NCBI RefSeq assembly: GCF_000151315.2
Contig: NW_011887295.1
Span: 62,001 to 126,000, forward strand
DNA length: 64,000 nucleotides
Source: Capsaspora owczarzaki ATCC 30864
Taxonomy: Eukaryota; Opisthokonta; Filasterea
Direction of reading: 5' to 3'
This document shows positions 16,195 through 26,798 of this stretch, piece after piece (the stretch's first letter is position 1; every line of letters begins with the position of its first letter). The notes under the pieces were generated by a model that saw nothing but the letters and a program-made list of their open reading frames with translations, made no database searches and was not told the origin of the DNA. A program made the position numbers and the translations under genes.

Positions 16195-17460
16195 TCAGAA
16201 CATGACAGTGCACTCGCAGAAGCAGTCCATCTCGGGCACCATCTGGACTGCAGCGAAGGCAGACGAAGTGTACTCGATGCCAGCGTTGGATGTCCAGCTG
16301 CAAACGAGAACGCGGTCGGACACGGCGTGAATCACTCCGCGTTGCCCACAGCACAAAAAGTTGTCTGTCAGGTATCCCTGATTGCCTGCACTAGAGCGTG
16401 ACTGAACACACGTGTCCGCCAGCGGAGTCGTTTGCAAACGACTCGGGCCATCATACTGGGCGGCAGGCAAGCCCTTTGCGACTGGAAGGCCGTTCTGGGT
16501 TGATGTGAATATTGGTTCTGTGACGAAAGCAACGAAGCCAAATACGAAACAACGAAAAGAGGCCATGAGTGCATTGCTACCACTGCCATCCATAGAAAGC
16601 TTCAAGAAGGATGTGCACGCACGTTCGACGCAAATCAATCGGTGATATTGATTGCAAGGCGCAACAAAGGCCATCCACCATGAATGCACAATGGTTCCAT
16701 CTCGCCCTCGCTCTTGGCTCAATGGGACGATGGGCTGGCCGCCCGACACTGCAAGCTCGAACGGCGACACCAGCGCGTCGCTGAAATCCTTCATTTCGAC
16801 GTCCGAGTCGTGCTCATCGTCGTCGCCACCAAGGTGGTTGCCAGCCACAGCTGCGTACTTGCTTGCCAAGAACTCTTCTTGCTTTTCCGCAACGACAATC
16901 CTCGCAATGGTGCCTGTCGCGTCCGAATTCGCATTGCGCCACGATTTTTCGTGGGATGACGTGTCATGAAGCAGGCACTGGTGCCCTGCTGGCTCGGCGT
17001 TGCCCGCTGCATTGTACCCAGTCCATGCAGTGTCGACTTCACCGGGCAGTGGAAGGGCGCCATTGGGCAGCAGAAGCGGGTGAAGCACGCCGCCCAGCGT
17101 CCCGCCGATTTGCCCAGAACCAGTCGTAGCGAACAACTCGGCGCTCGAGTTCCCGAGCAGCTCACCGCGGACATTGACAAACTGCAGCACGCCATGCAGA
17201 CTGCTCGGCATGCTGGCTGGAGAGCACCTGCGGGCGACGCCGTCCTCGCACGACGCCAAGATTGCCTTCCATTCGCGCGGCTGGTCGGTCTGAGCATTCA
17301 GGCGATCGCCTTCGACTTGGCAAACGCGATGCGCCTCTGCCAGGCCTCCGAAATCGCCCGTCAGAGTGCTGAATGTGGAAAACACGCGCAGCTGCACTGG
17401 ACCGGCGTCGCCATTGGCGAAGAGCAGCGCGAGAAGGAATACTACATGGCGCACTTGCAT
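16195..17460 (-). CDS. Secreted protein with DUF1554/endostatin-like (C-type-lectin-fold) domain
   Basis: The start chosen is the Met at 17460, because it opens a clear signal peptide (MQVRHVVFLLALLFANGDAG). The following domain starts VQLRVFSTFSTLTGDFGGLAEAHRVCQ. It contains an Ala/Trp-Lys motif (EWKAILAS), a long Gly-rich middle and ends YHRLICVE. That order resembles DUF1554/collagenase NC10-type domains; this is by recollection of the pattern, not a search. I infer an intron at 16518..16622 (GTGCGT..CAG), joining ICVE to QPIFTSTQ. Exons are then 17460..16623 and 16517..16195. The intron is 105 bp, a multiple of 3 without a stop, so retention would also be translatable. The C-terminal part is Cys-rich (CVQSRSS, FLCCGQRG, CFCECTVMF). 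Probably a cell-surface or matrix protein. Confidence 0.7.
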   Translation of the reverse strand: MQVRHVVFLLALLFANGDAGPVQLRVFSTFSTLTGDFGGLAEAHRVCQVEGDRLNAQTDQPREWKAILASCEDGVARRCSPASMPSSLHGVLQFVNVRGELLGNSSAELFATTGSGQIGGTLGGVLHPLLLPNGALPLPGEVDTAWTGYNAAGNAEPAGHQCLLHDTSSHEKSWRNANSDATGTIARIVVAEKQEEFLASKYAAVAGNHLGGDDDEHDSDVEMKDFSDALVSPFELAVSGGQPIVPLSQERGRDGTIVHSWWMAFVAPCNQYHRLICVERACTSFLKLSMDGSGSNALMASFRCFVFGFVAFVTEPIFTSTQNGLPVAKGLPAAQYDGPSRLQTTPLADTCVQSRSSAGNQGYLTDNFLCCGQRGVIHAVSDRVLVCSWTSNAGIEYTSSAFAAVQMVPEMDCFCECTVMF

Positions 17461-17609
17461 CTCATTCAACGTTGCAAAAAACAAAGGAAGACTACTGTGC
17501 TCTACTCCTCGACAAAACAAATCACGATGAAAATTACTACGATTTTGAGCATGGAGAGAGACTTTGGATTCACGTAAGTGAACAACTTTTCATCGGTGCA
17601 AGTCGATCA

Positions 17610-18987
17610 TCAGCATGGAAGCTCCACGTTCTGCTGCTTGAGCTCGACGCGAATGGCATGGAAGGGCTTGTTGTCAATGTTTTGGATGTTGTGGAGTCCA
17701 AGCACGCCAAAGTAGAGAATCTTGCCGTTGGCAAACGAGCTGCCAGCATCGTACAGGACGGGATCCGTCACCGCGGGAATGGACTGGTGAATCACGGCAC
17801 CAGTGGTCGCCGAGGTGATGAGAATGCCGGCATTCTTATCCATGATAAAGACAGCCGGGTACGGGCTCGTGTGGTTGGCCTCGGTTTGCCCAGGATTGAT
17901 CGTCACGTCGAGCACTCGGATGACTTCATTTTCCAGGACAACCTTCTCGGTTTGATAGGCAGCAACGGGTCCATCGAGCTCCGGCCTGTTCCAAGGGAAG
18001 CACTTTGCCGTGGGGACGGGGTCTACGACTCTGTGTCAGCGGCAGCATCAAAAAGGAGTTTTGTTAAAAGCCAAAAACCACCACCAACAACAGCGCATCT
18101 TCGCGGTCAAAAACGTACTTGTACGGCATGTCGTAACGCTCAATAGCGGCGCGTCTGGCAAACTCCATGTCAGTCGAGTCCACGCATGGCACTGTGGGGC
18201 AGGGGAGCTGGGAGAAGGACGTGTTCAGGGTCTTCATCTCGAGTCGGATGGCGTGGAACGGTTTGTTGTCGACGTTCTCGACGCTGTGCATGTCGTTTCT
18301 GATGCAGCAACGATAATTTCAGTCAATACGAGCGAGTGTGAGAAAGGGTTATAGGTCGTTCACACGCAAGACAACTCAACATCTTGAACTGACGGTGCCA
18401 TAAAGTAGACGCGACCGTTGTCAACCGTCATGGGTGAGTTGTAGTCAGAGACGGGGACTGGCGGCGGCAGCGCAGGCACTGTGGTGATGATGCCATGGGC
18501 GTTGTAATGGCGGACGCTGGACGACTTGTCTTCCATAAAGAGACTCGCGCGTGGATGCGTGTGGTACTGGCACAGCAGAACAACAAGTGAAGTAAGTCAC
18601 AATGGTGAGACAGACGGCGCTTCCAATACAGTGAGAGAGCTCCATTAAATTTTGCTCCAATCTTTTGGTCAATGCGCATTCAACCCAGGCAAAAAAAAGT
18701 TGAGCCACGACAATGGCAATGGTTGAGCCATACTGCGGACAAAACAAGGGCTCAATCAGAATCAAGATTGGTGGTGAATTTGTTTTTTGTAGTTACCCGG
18801 TTCTTTGGAGAAGGCGCGTTGGTGACTTCAATGACGCGGACTTGAGTGTTTTCAAACATGACTGAGAAGATGAGAGTGGGCGGGGCGGGGGGGGGGGTTG
18901 AGCGAGTGAAACGCGAGAGAGAGCGGAGCATTAGCGGCAGGGATGCGACCAGTCATAACGAGCGACAAAGGCCAAGCGAGAGAGACA

Positions 18988-19080
<93 letters not shown>

Positions 19081-19365
19081 CAATGTGGTTCAGAGGGGCA
19101 GCGCGCGCACCGTCGAGGCCAGGATTGGTCCACGGGAAGCAGTTCGCGGTCGGGATGTTGTCGGGATTGGTTTCACCCGCCTGCACGTCGGTTCGAATGC
19201 AATACGATGGTGAGTCACTGCACACATAGTCACAACAAGCTCAGAGTGTCGATTGGGTTGCAGGTGGTGGTGGTGGTGGTGGGGAATGGTAACCTGGTGT
19301 GATGGAGCGGCAAGCAAGGCGAGCAGCGCAGCCACAGCGACCGGCAGCCAAAGCGAGTGCTTCAT
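17610..19365 (-). CDS. Secreted protein with two tandem cupin-like domains
   Basis: The join is complement(17610..18030, 18119..18298, 18394..18566, 18797..18861, 19081..19180, 19294..19365), 336 aa, all phases consistent. A signal peptide (MKHSLWLPVAVAALLALLAA) is followed by two repeats of about 150 residues. Each begins with CFPW-N-P-LDG, then a strand pattern (ENTQVRVIEVT / ENEVIRVLDVT), then a His motif (YHTHPRAS / NHTSPYPA), and ends with VDNKPFHAIRLE / IDNKPFHAIRVE. This order matches small bacterial-type cupins (ENDRVRV..HTHP..VEN), so I call it a bicupin. Repeat 1 keeps HTHP, a likely metal site; repeat 2 has HTSP and may not bind metal. The intron between exons 2 and 3 is largely a GT microsatellite. 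Function unknown. Confidence 0.7.
18985..19080. repeat. (CA)n/(GT)n microsatellite in an intron
   Basis: About 95 bp of nearly pure CA dinucleotide on the plus strand. It starts just inside the GTATGTGTG donor of the bicupin gene's second intron, so the repeat runs directly from the 5' splice site. Confidence 0.95.
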
Positions 19366-20298
19366 GACAGGAAGATAAAATGGACTGATCGTCAGGTCTG
19401 AATTTACGAGATCAGTTTGAGATGCAATGTGGTTGATGAGGAGCGTTTCTCTGGCGACAGATTCTCCTCCACCTGCGCCGAATTCTGGCCCAAAATGTTA
19501 TGATCAGAGATCCTTCCACGAAGATACGAGTAATGGGTTGATGATGAGAGTGATAATAGGGAAACAAGAGACTTCACTTATACAAAGCGACGAGTGAACA
19601 CACTCCAAATACAGATACACATCAATCCATAACACATTGACATGATGGCGCTGATTGCTTTTTGCAGTAAACTCCCTGGTACGCTTCGAGTCCTCAGTAA
19701 GGCGATGACAGATTGATTTTCGCTCAATTTCACCTCAATCTCGAATCCCGTCTTTTTTTTTTCCAGCGCTCTTGGCCGCCCAAGTTCAAGCCAAAGAGCA
19801 ACAATCTCGAATGTCTCTCTCTCTCTCTTTCTCTCTTTCTCTCTCTTTCAAGCAACGGGGAAGGCGCAGTTGGGGCAGCAAGCAACCTCGAAGCGCCTCG
19901 CACTCGCTGGAAGTTGCTCGAAGAAACCAAACGTATTTAAAAGCCGACCAACTTTTTCCCGTTTTGTAACTCAGTCTTCTTTTTCCTTTCTTTTTGAAGT
20001 CTTTCTCAGTCTTCTTCTTCTTCATCCGAATCTCAGACAATCAATCAACATCTCATTCCTTTTCCTTCCTTATTCCTTGACTTTGCCTTTTCTCTTTCTC
20101 TCTCTTCTGAAAGCGAGGTCCTCCAAAGACTCGAACACAAAATCGCCACTTCTTCGCGTTTTCTTTTTCGCCTTTCTTTTCGCTTTTCTTTCGCTTTCTC
20201 GACAACCTTTTTTTTTTAAAAAAAAAATTTTTTTTTGAATTTCGCACTCTGACGCTTTGACTTTTACACAAAGCAAGCTCACAAAGCAAAGCAGCACA
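19366..20298. other. Divergent intergenic region upstream of HSP104
   Basis: About 930 bp between the bicupin gene and HSP104. The part nearest HSP104 (after about 19960) is pyrimidine-rich, with TTCTT/TCTCT runs and an A/T homopolymer block at 20210-20236. This is consistent with a long 5' UTR or core promoter. A candidate heat-shock promoter is listed separately. Confidence 0.5.
19889..19942 (+). promoter_or_regulatory. Candidate heat-shock element array plus TATA-like box
   Basis: cGAAg units occur at 19889 and 19919 and gGAAg at 19909. All are spaced by multiples of 10 bp, so they are in register as nGAAn pentamers. The unit between the last two is tTGCt, one change from nTTCn. TATTTAAAA follows at 19934..19942. 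The spacing fits an imperfect or gapped HSE in front of a TATA box for HSP104. This is a motif reading only. Confidence 0.45.
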
Positions 20299-23200
20299 AT
20301 GAACCCCGAGCACTTTACCGACAAGACGAACGCACTGCTTGCGGCCGCTCAGCAGCTCGCGCTGGACAACGCCCACGCCGCAATGACCCCGCTGCATGTC
20401 GCCGTGGCGTTGTTTGCTGACGAGGACGGCCTCGCCCGGGCAGTCTGCCAGCGCGCAGGCGTCGACTTTACCAACTGCGAGCGCGCACTCAAGCGCCAGC
20501 TCAACCGCACGCCCAGCCAGGACCCGGCGCCAGACCAGGTCGCGCCAAGCTCGGCGCTGATCAAGATTCTGCGGAGCGCACAGACGGCGCAACGCAAGCA
20601 GAGCGACTCGCACCTCGCCGTAGACCACCTCTTCATGGCCCTGTTTGAGGATCGCCAGGTCGCCGAGGCGCTCAAGGAGGGCGGGCTCACCCAGACCGCG
20701 CTCGACGCCGCCGTCAAGGAGGTCCGCGGCAAGCACAAGGTCGAGTCCAAGTCGTCCGACACGGCCTACGACGCGCTCGCCAAGTACGGGCACGACCTCG
20801 TTGCAGATGCAGAGGCGGGCAAGCTCGACCCGGTCATTGGCCGCGACGACGAGATTCGCCGCGTCATTCGCGTCCTCTCCCGCCGCACCAAGAACAACCC
20901 CGTGCTCATAGGTGAGCCTGGCGTCGGCAAGTCCGCGATTGTCGAGGGCCTGGCTCAGCGCATTGTGCGCGGCGACGTGCCCGACAACCTGCGCTGCCGT
21001 CTCATCTCGCTCGACATGGGCGCGCTCGTTTCCGGCGCCAAGTACCGCGGCGAGTTTGAGGAGCGTCTCAAGGCCGTGCTCAAGGAGGTCGAGGACTCGG
21101 ACCGAGGCGTCATTCTCTTTATCGACGAAATCCACCTCGTCCTCGGTGCCGGCAAGGCCGACGGCGCCATGGACGCTGCCAACCTGCTCAAGCCCATGCT
21201 CGCCCGCTCGCTGCGCTGCATTGGTGCCACCACCCTCGACGAGTACCGCAAGCATGTCGAGAAGGACGCGGCCTTTGAGCGTCGCTTCCAGCAAGTGCTG
21301 GTCTCGGAGCCGACCGTCGAAGACACCATCTCGATTCTCCGCGGCCTGAAGGAGCGCTACGAGTCGCACCACGGCGTGCACATTACCGACAGCGCGCTTG
21401 TCATGGCTGCCCAGCTTGCCGGCCGCTATATTACCCAGCGCTTTTTGCCCGACAAGGCCATCGACCTGATGGACGAGGCCTGCGCCAACACGCGCGTTCA
21501 GCTGGACTCGCAGCCCGAGATCATCGACCAGCTGGAGCGCCGCCGCCTGCAGCTGGAGGTCGAAGCGACCGCCCTCGAGAAGGAGAAGGATGCCGCCTCC
21601 AAGCAACGCCTCAAGGCCGTGCACGACGAGCTGTCCCACATCAAGGAGGAAATCCAACCCCTCGTCATGCGCTACGAAAGCGAAAAGCGTCGCGTCAACG
21701 AGCTGCGCGACCTTCGCCAAAAGCTCGAAGACCTCAAGACCAAGGCGGACACGGCCGAGCGCCGTCGCGACTTGGCCCTCGTGGCCGACTTGCGCTACGG
21801 TGCCATCCCCGAGCTCGAGCGCAAGATTGCCATCCTGACCCAAGAAGAGGCCCAGGAAGAGGCTCGCCTCCGCGAGGAGGAGGAGCGCGAAGCCAAGCGC
21901 CACCGCGAAGCCCATGACGCCGAAGAGCAGCAACGCAAGGTCGACGGCCGGCTTTCGCCCAGCGCCTCTGCCAAGACCAAGACCGGCGCCAACCAGCCCT
22001 TCTCGTCCTCTGGCCGCCTTGTGACTGAAGTGGTTGGCCCCGACCAGATTGCCGATGTCGTGAGCCGCTGGACGGGCATCCCGATCTCGCGCCTCAACCA
22101 AAGCGAGCGCGATCGCGTCCTGCACCTTGCAGCCTCCCTCCACCGCAAGGTGGTGGGCCAGGACGAAGCTGTGGATGCCGTTTCGGAGGCGATTCTGCGC
22201 ACCCGCGCTGGCCTCGCCCGCGAAAACCAGCCGACGGGCTCCTTCCTCTTCCTCGGCTCGACCGGCACCGGCAAGACGCAGCTGGCCAAGGCCCTGGCCG
22301 AGGAGCTCTTTGACGACGAAAAGATGCTCATCCGCTTTGACATGAGCGAGTACATGGAGCAGCACTCTGTCGCCCGCTTGATTGGCGCCCCGCCCGGCTA
22401 CATTGGCCACGACGAGGGTGGCCAGCTGACCGAGCGCGTTCGCCGCCGTCCGTACTCTGTCGTGCTGTTCGACGAGGTTGAAAAGGCCCACCCTCAGGTG
22501 TGGAATGTGCTGCTCCAGATTCTCGACGATGGCCGCCTCACGGACTCGCAAGGCCGCACTGTCAACTTTTGCAACACGGTCATCATCCTGACGAGCAACC
22601 TTGGCTCCGAGTACCTTGTCAACGGTGGCATCGATGCCAACGGCGAGCTCAAGCCCGAGGCCAAGGACCGAGTGATGGGCGCCGTTCGCGGTCACTTCCG
22701 CCCAGAGTTCCTCAACCGTCTCGACGACATTGTGATCTTCACGCCCCTCGACAAGAGCCATCTCCGCCAGATTGTCCAGCTGCAGCTCAACTCGCTTGCC
22801 ACGCGTCTTGCGCAGCGCGACATTCAGATCGAGCTCGATCCTTCCGGCGCCGACCTTGTGCTCAAGGCGTCCTTTGACCCCGTGTACGGCGCGCGTCCCA
22901 TGCGTCGCTACATTGAGCGCAACCTGGTCACGGAGCTTGGTCGCATGATCATTTCCGGCAATCTGCCCGACCACAGCATTGTTCGCATCTCGGCCAACCG
23001 CGAAACGAGCAAGTTTGTCTTTAGCGTCGAGCAAATTGAAGCGACTGGCCGCACTTCCGCCACCCCGATGGACACTGAGAATGAAACCAAGGGTGCTACA
23101 ATCGAAGACCTCGACAACACCAACAACGACGACGACGAAGAGGACGAGGACGAAGACGAGGATGAAAATGAGGATGCGGAGGATGAAGACCACACGACTG

Positions 23201-23325
23201 CCGGCCGTACGTTTCGGCCCTTCAAGTCGAACAAGGTCGACGACACTGCCAGCGACAAAGGACGCGCCTCATCCCGCCGACCCTTCAACACTGGGCGCAC
23301 CGGCCCCATCAGCGACCGCCCATAA
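20299..23325 (+). CDS. HSP104: HSP104/ClpB-type AAA+ protein disaggregase
   Basis: A hexameric AAA+ unfoldase that, with Hsp70, pulls polypeptides out of aggregates. The 1008-aa frame from ATG 20299 ([14 protein letters not shown], the family start) is a single exon. It has the Clp N domain; NBD1 with [13 protein letters not shown] and VILFIDEIH; a heptad-rich middle domain (about residues 410-560); NBD2 with [14 protein letters not shown] and [12 protein letters not shown]; and the ClpB C domain ([16 protein letters not shown]). A long Asp/Glu tract (about residues 935-965) is followed by an extra basic tail, so the protein is about 100 residues longer than yeast Hsp104. No transit peptide, so probably cytosolic or nuclear. 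Another frame continues past the stop to 23485 with NLS-like sequence and may be reached by splicing 23207..23312. Confidence 0.96.
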   Translation: MNPEHFTDKTNALLAAAQQLALDNAHAAMTPLHVAVALFADEDGLARAVCQRAGVDFTNCERALKRQLNRTPSQDPAPDQVAPSSALIKILRSAQTAQRKQSDSHLAVDHLFMALFEDRQVAEALKEGGLTQTALDAAVKEVRGKHKVESKSSDTAYDALAKYGHDLVADAEAGKLDPVIGRDDEIRRVIRVLSRRTKNNPVLIGEPGVGKSAIVEGLAQRIVRGDVPDNLRCRLISLDMGALVSGAKYRGEFEERLKAVLKEVEDSDRGVILFIDEIHLVLGAGKADGAMDAANLLKPMLARSLRCIGATTLDEYRKHVEKDAAFERRFQQVLVSEPTVEDTISILRGLKERYESHHGVHITDSALVMAAQLAGRYITQRFLPDKAIDLMDEACANTRVQLDSQPEIIDQLERRRLQLEVEATALEKEKDAASKQRLKAVHDELSHIKEEIQPLVMRYESEKRRVNELRDLRQKLEDLKTKADTAERRRDLALVADLRYGAIPELERKIAILTQEEAQEEARLREEEEREAKRHREAHDAEEQQRKVDGRLSPSASAKTKTGANQPFSSSGRLVTEVVGPDQIADVVSRWTGIPISRLNQSERDRVLHLAASLHRKVVGQDEAVDAVSEAILRTRAGLARENQPTGSFLFLGSTGTGKTQLAKALAEELFDDEKMLIRFDMSEYMEQHSVARLIGAPPGYIGHDEGGQLTERVRRRPYSVVLFDEVEKAHPQVWNVLLQILDDGRLTDSQGRTVNFCNTVIILTSNLGSEYLVNGGIDANGELKPEAKDRVMGAVRGHFRPEFLNRLDDIVIFTPLDKSHLRQIVQLQLNSLATRLAQRDIQIELDPSGADLVLKASFDPVYGARPMRRYIERNLVTELGRMIISGNLPDHSIVRISANRETSKFVFSVEQIEATGRTSATPMDTENETKGATIEDLDNTNNDDDEEDEDEDEDENEDAEDEDHTTAGRTFRPFKSNKVDDTASDKGRASSRRPFNTGRTGPISDRP

Positions 23326-23485
23326 GTCCGAGCGAAACGGCTCCAAGCGGCCTGCCGACGACGCGCCCGCTGCCCACTCCCATTCCAGAAAAAAACCTCG
23401 AGTCGAGCCGCCAACGTCAAAGCGGCCTGCTGCAGATCCTGTCGATGATGGTCACAGGCCGTCTCGTCGCTCGCGGCTCGATTAG
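23207..23485 (+). other. Possible terminal intron and alternative NLS-bearing last exon of HSP104
   Basis: GTACGT at 23207 and CAG ending at 23312 would remove 106 bp, in the normal size range here. Phase is kept into 23313..23485, giving a 57-residue tail with SKRPADDAPAAHSHSRKKPR-type bipartite basic motifs instead of the 39-residue unspliced tail. A frameshift near 23320 would also connect the frames. Confidence 0.45.
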
Positions 23486-23839
23486 TGCTTTGTCTTTTGT
23501 TGTTTTGTTTTTTTTGTTTGCATGTACTGTATTGTTGTATTTATTTGTACAATACCAATTGAGATTATTTTTGACTACGGTTGGCTGTTTCCATTGTTTG
23601 GACTCGTTCATTTGTGCACATTGTCGACGGGCACAGCAGTAAGGGAGTTTTTCGTTAGTTTCATTCTCAATCCAAAGGCCAGAATGGAAGCAAGTATTTC
23701 GAGATTTGAAGATTTATGACAATGATATGACAATGATAAAGCCACATGCACACTGTCGCCAACAAAACGGAAAAACAACAAAAAGGCGTAACAACTATCG
23801 AGTCGAGTTTTCTCCAAACTGCATTCACTCCCTGGTGGT
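23486..23839. other. 3' flanks of convergent genes
   Basis: A 354-bp AT-rich interval between the end of the HSP104 reading frames and the stop of the minus-strand membrane-protein gene. No gene or RNA recognised. Confidence 0.5.
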
Positions 23840-25914
23840 TTAGAGGGACTTGGGGCCGGATGTGACCGAGAAGAAGATGAACATGAGCATCATGATGCCA
23901 CCCTGTGTGCACATGGGACAATATCGGAAGCAACATTTGAGCGAGATTGCTCCGCCGACAAACAAACCGCACGTCAATCCTTTCCGACCACCACCACAAA
24001 CTCACAAATCCAATCTCCAGCGATCCAAGAATGATGCCAGTGTTGCCGGTAGCACCGAGAGAAATGACACCAACGAAAACCTGTTGGGGAAAGCGACAAC
24101 GGCGACAAATGTTAGCAGGCGTGTTTTGGAGATGCAGAGCGAGCACAGCGATACTATGACCAACGTACGTGGACGAGCGACAGGACATTCCACTGGTAGA
24201 GCGACGGGAACCAGTTCTTGAAGCGAATAGTGGCAATAAACGCGATGGCGCCAAAGATCCTGCCACAAACAAACAGTTCAGCATCATGCGAGAAAACAAC
24301 GCCGCACCATGTCACTAGATCGAACGTACATGAGACCAGCGCCGTAGCAGCAGTAGGCAAACTTGGTGTTGTATGTTTGACTGGAGCAAAAGAAAAGCAG
24401 ACAAGTTGAGCATTTTGTCATAATTTCAACGCTACTTTACGTTCAAACTTACGTCCAGCAGACTTCATCGTCTTGACCAGATTGGGTCTTGCACCACTCG
24501 AGCTTGGTGTCGTTGCGTGCCTGCTCGAAGCAAAAACAGAACAAAAAAAAGGATGAGAAGGATAGTGAGTTCAATTTTTTCGCTCGACCAAGTGCTTCCC
24601 GTTGTCGATAACTCGAGTCGATTCCTGTACCTGAGAAATGATGCACATGAGGCCGACAGCGATGGCGCCGATAGCCCAGAGGGCAGCCATGAGCTGCACA
24701 AAAGTGATGATGCCAAGCGGAATCCAGGGCTCCTTGCCAGGCTCCATGCCGTACTCGACGTTGCTAATCACAGCCATGAGGAACATGGTGAGGCCAACAA
24801 GGATGGCAAAGCCGCCGAGAATGATGCCGAGGTCTGCAAAAGCACGAAAAGGAAGAAGAAGAAAAAAAAACGGCAACGAAGTGTTAGCCGCAAAGAACAC
24901 GAGTTTGGTTGTTAGCAAGAACAGGCACCAACTTACTAGCAGCGGATCCGAGCGTGCAGATGCCAGTGCCAAGAAGAGCCACACCGCAGTACCGCCAGGG
25001 CTGTTTTGTTTGGTTTGATGAGTTCCAAAGAGCTGTCCTAACACTACCAACACAAAACGTGGCAAAAATGCAATTGTACCTGAAGAGCAGGGAACCAGCC
25101 CTCGCTACGAGCGCCAACCATGAAGAGGATGCAGCCAAAGGCACTGTTTTGCAGCCAAATTCACAACATGAGTGAGAGCCGAACTATTCCCCCCAACAAA
25201 ACGATGCTCCAGAGGACTTACACGAGCACACCGCCATACAGGGTCATGGCGTAACCAGCATTGGGCCCATAGTTCTGATATCCGCAGCAAATCACATACA
25301 TTGTTGTTGAGCTGTCAAAGTTCAATCGTTCGCTGTTGGAGTTTTTTTTTTTTTTTTTTTTTTTCTTGTTTCATACATCTTCCCAGCATGCTTCCGTCGG
25401 TGAAGTTTCGCAGTATTGGAGATTGAGGCTGGATCCGCTTCCGAGCCTGAATATCAAACGAGTTTGGATGAAAGGTGAGTCGGAAGTGAAAAAAGAAAAC
25501 AAAATCAAAAAATCCACAACAACAGCCGAAAACCGAAGCGACAACAACAACAAAACCAACGAACGACAAAAGTGCGAGCGTTTGGACGACGAAAGAGCAC
25601 GTCATTGGTCGATGATGAGTGATGAATGATGAGAGTGCAGAGTAGAGTAGAAGAGTAGAGCAAGAGTGCGATTCCATAGACCAAAAAAGCATGTTCTCTC
25701 GCATTGTTCAGTTTTCGGCTTCGGCTTCTCTTCTCTTCTCTTTGGTCGCTTTGTTTTTTCTCTCTCTCTTCTGCAACTCTGTGCAACCTCGCTCTCGATG
25801 ACCACTCATGATGCACACACGCCGTCTTCTTGATGCTTCTGCTTATTGCTTCTTCGACTTCGACTTCAACTTCCTTTCAAAATCTCAATTCTACTGCTAT
25901 TTTGCCACAAAAAT

Positions 25915-25960
<46 letters not shown>

Positions 25961-26572
25961 ACTCTTCCGCTTTTGCTTTTGCTCGTTGTCTTTCATCGTC
26001 ATCGTCATCATCATCATCAGCAGTTCCGCCGTTTGTTCACTACTTTCATCCAAACACACACACATCACACATCACAAATCACACAAAGCAGATCTGCCAC
26101 AGTTCACGAAACAACAAACAACAACAACAACCCGCAAAATACAAAACCGATCTTTTTTTTTTTTTTTTTTTTTTCCTTTTCAACTGCTGCTGCTTCTTCC
26201 CATCGTCCAAGTGCACCGCTCAACACCTGCACACACTCGCTACACACACACACGCACGACTTGCTAAGGAGTAGACAAAGCGGGAAGCCCAGCCGCGGGT
26301 CGCCCCAGTTTGTGCCAAAGTCACCCCATTTCTCAATTGGTTTCGCTGGTTTCGGCATCTCGCCGCTCTCTCATTCTTCCCCACACACACACACACAACA
26401 TCAACCGCGGCAAATCCATTGAAATAGAATGCATGGATGGATGGATGGATGGAGTTGAAACTCGAGGCCCTCACCCGCCGTTCTTGAGCTGCAGAATGCC
26501 GCAGACAATGACACCGATGCACGAGAGCACCGAGAGCACTTGGACAAAGCGAACGGCACCAGGGGACACCAT
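23840..26572 (-). CDS. Ten-exon multi-pass membrane protein, family unknown
   Basis: The join is complement(23840..23902, 24006..24080, 24169..24259, 24330..24380, 24453..24520, 24631..24833, 24937..25000, 25080..25143, 25222..25311, 26475..26572), 288 aa; all ten exons join in phase. About seven hydrophobic segments are visible, among them VQVLSVLSCIGVIVCGIL, LYGGVLVAFGCILFMVG, GIILGGFAILVGLTMFLMAV, FVQLMAALWAIGAIAVGLMC, MIFGAIAFIATI and GGIMMLMFIFFSV. They are separated by short loops with aromatic and cysteine residues (CCGYQNYGPNAGY, EWCKTQSGQDDEVCW, YCCYGAG). The paired cysteines suggest disulphides in exposed loops. It has no signal peptide separate from TM1 and ends SGPKSL. I recognise no transporter or receptor signature. 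Intron 1 is 1163 bp against 70-110 bp for the others. Confidence 0.72.
25312..26474. other. Long first intron rich in low-complexity DNA
   Basis: Contains T tracts at about 25337-25362, 25920-25959 (40 T) and 26153-26174, plus CA-rich and ATC-rich simple repeats. The open frames here are made of homopolymers, with no domain. The T tracts are A tracts on the transcribed sense strand of this minus-strand gene. Confidence 0.6.
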
Positions 26573-26798
26573 AATGAAAATGAACAAAAAAAGAGTGATG
26601 AGATTGTGCTGTAATTGCAAATCAGAGCGACTTGAATTGTGATCAGCGAGAGAAAGAGCGAGAGAGAGCGAGAGAGAGCGAGGAGCAATTCTGAGACATG
26701 TCAAAAGATTGCTACTTTTTGATGCGATTGAATTTGTGATACAAATAAAGGGGATGAATAGTCAGTCTGCTTTCTTCTGTCCCCCAAGATTCTCAGTG

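Noticed and set aside
18846-19302. Open frames over the CA repeat
   Set aside because: Thr-His/Val-Cys dipeptide runs of a microsatellite inside an intron.
20053-23193. A 1046-codon open frame antisense to HSP104
   Set aside because: It mirrors a GC-rich CDS whose codon bias leaves the complementary frame open; its sequence is Leu/Val/Ala-rich with no domain, while the plus strand encodes a textbook Hsp104.
25808-26422. 204-codon plus-strand frame in the long intron of the membrane-protein gene
   Set aside because: Made of poly-Phe, His/Thr and Ser runs from homopolymer and CA repeats.
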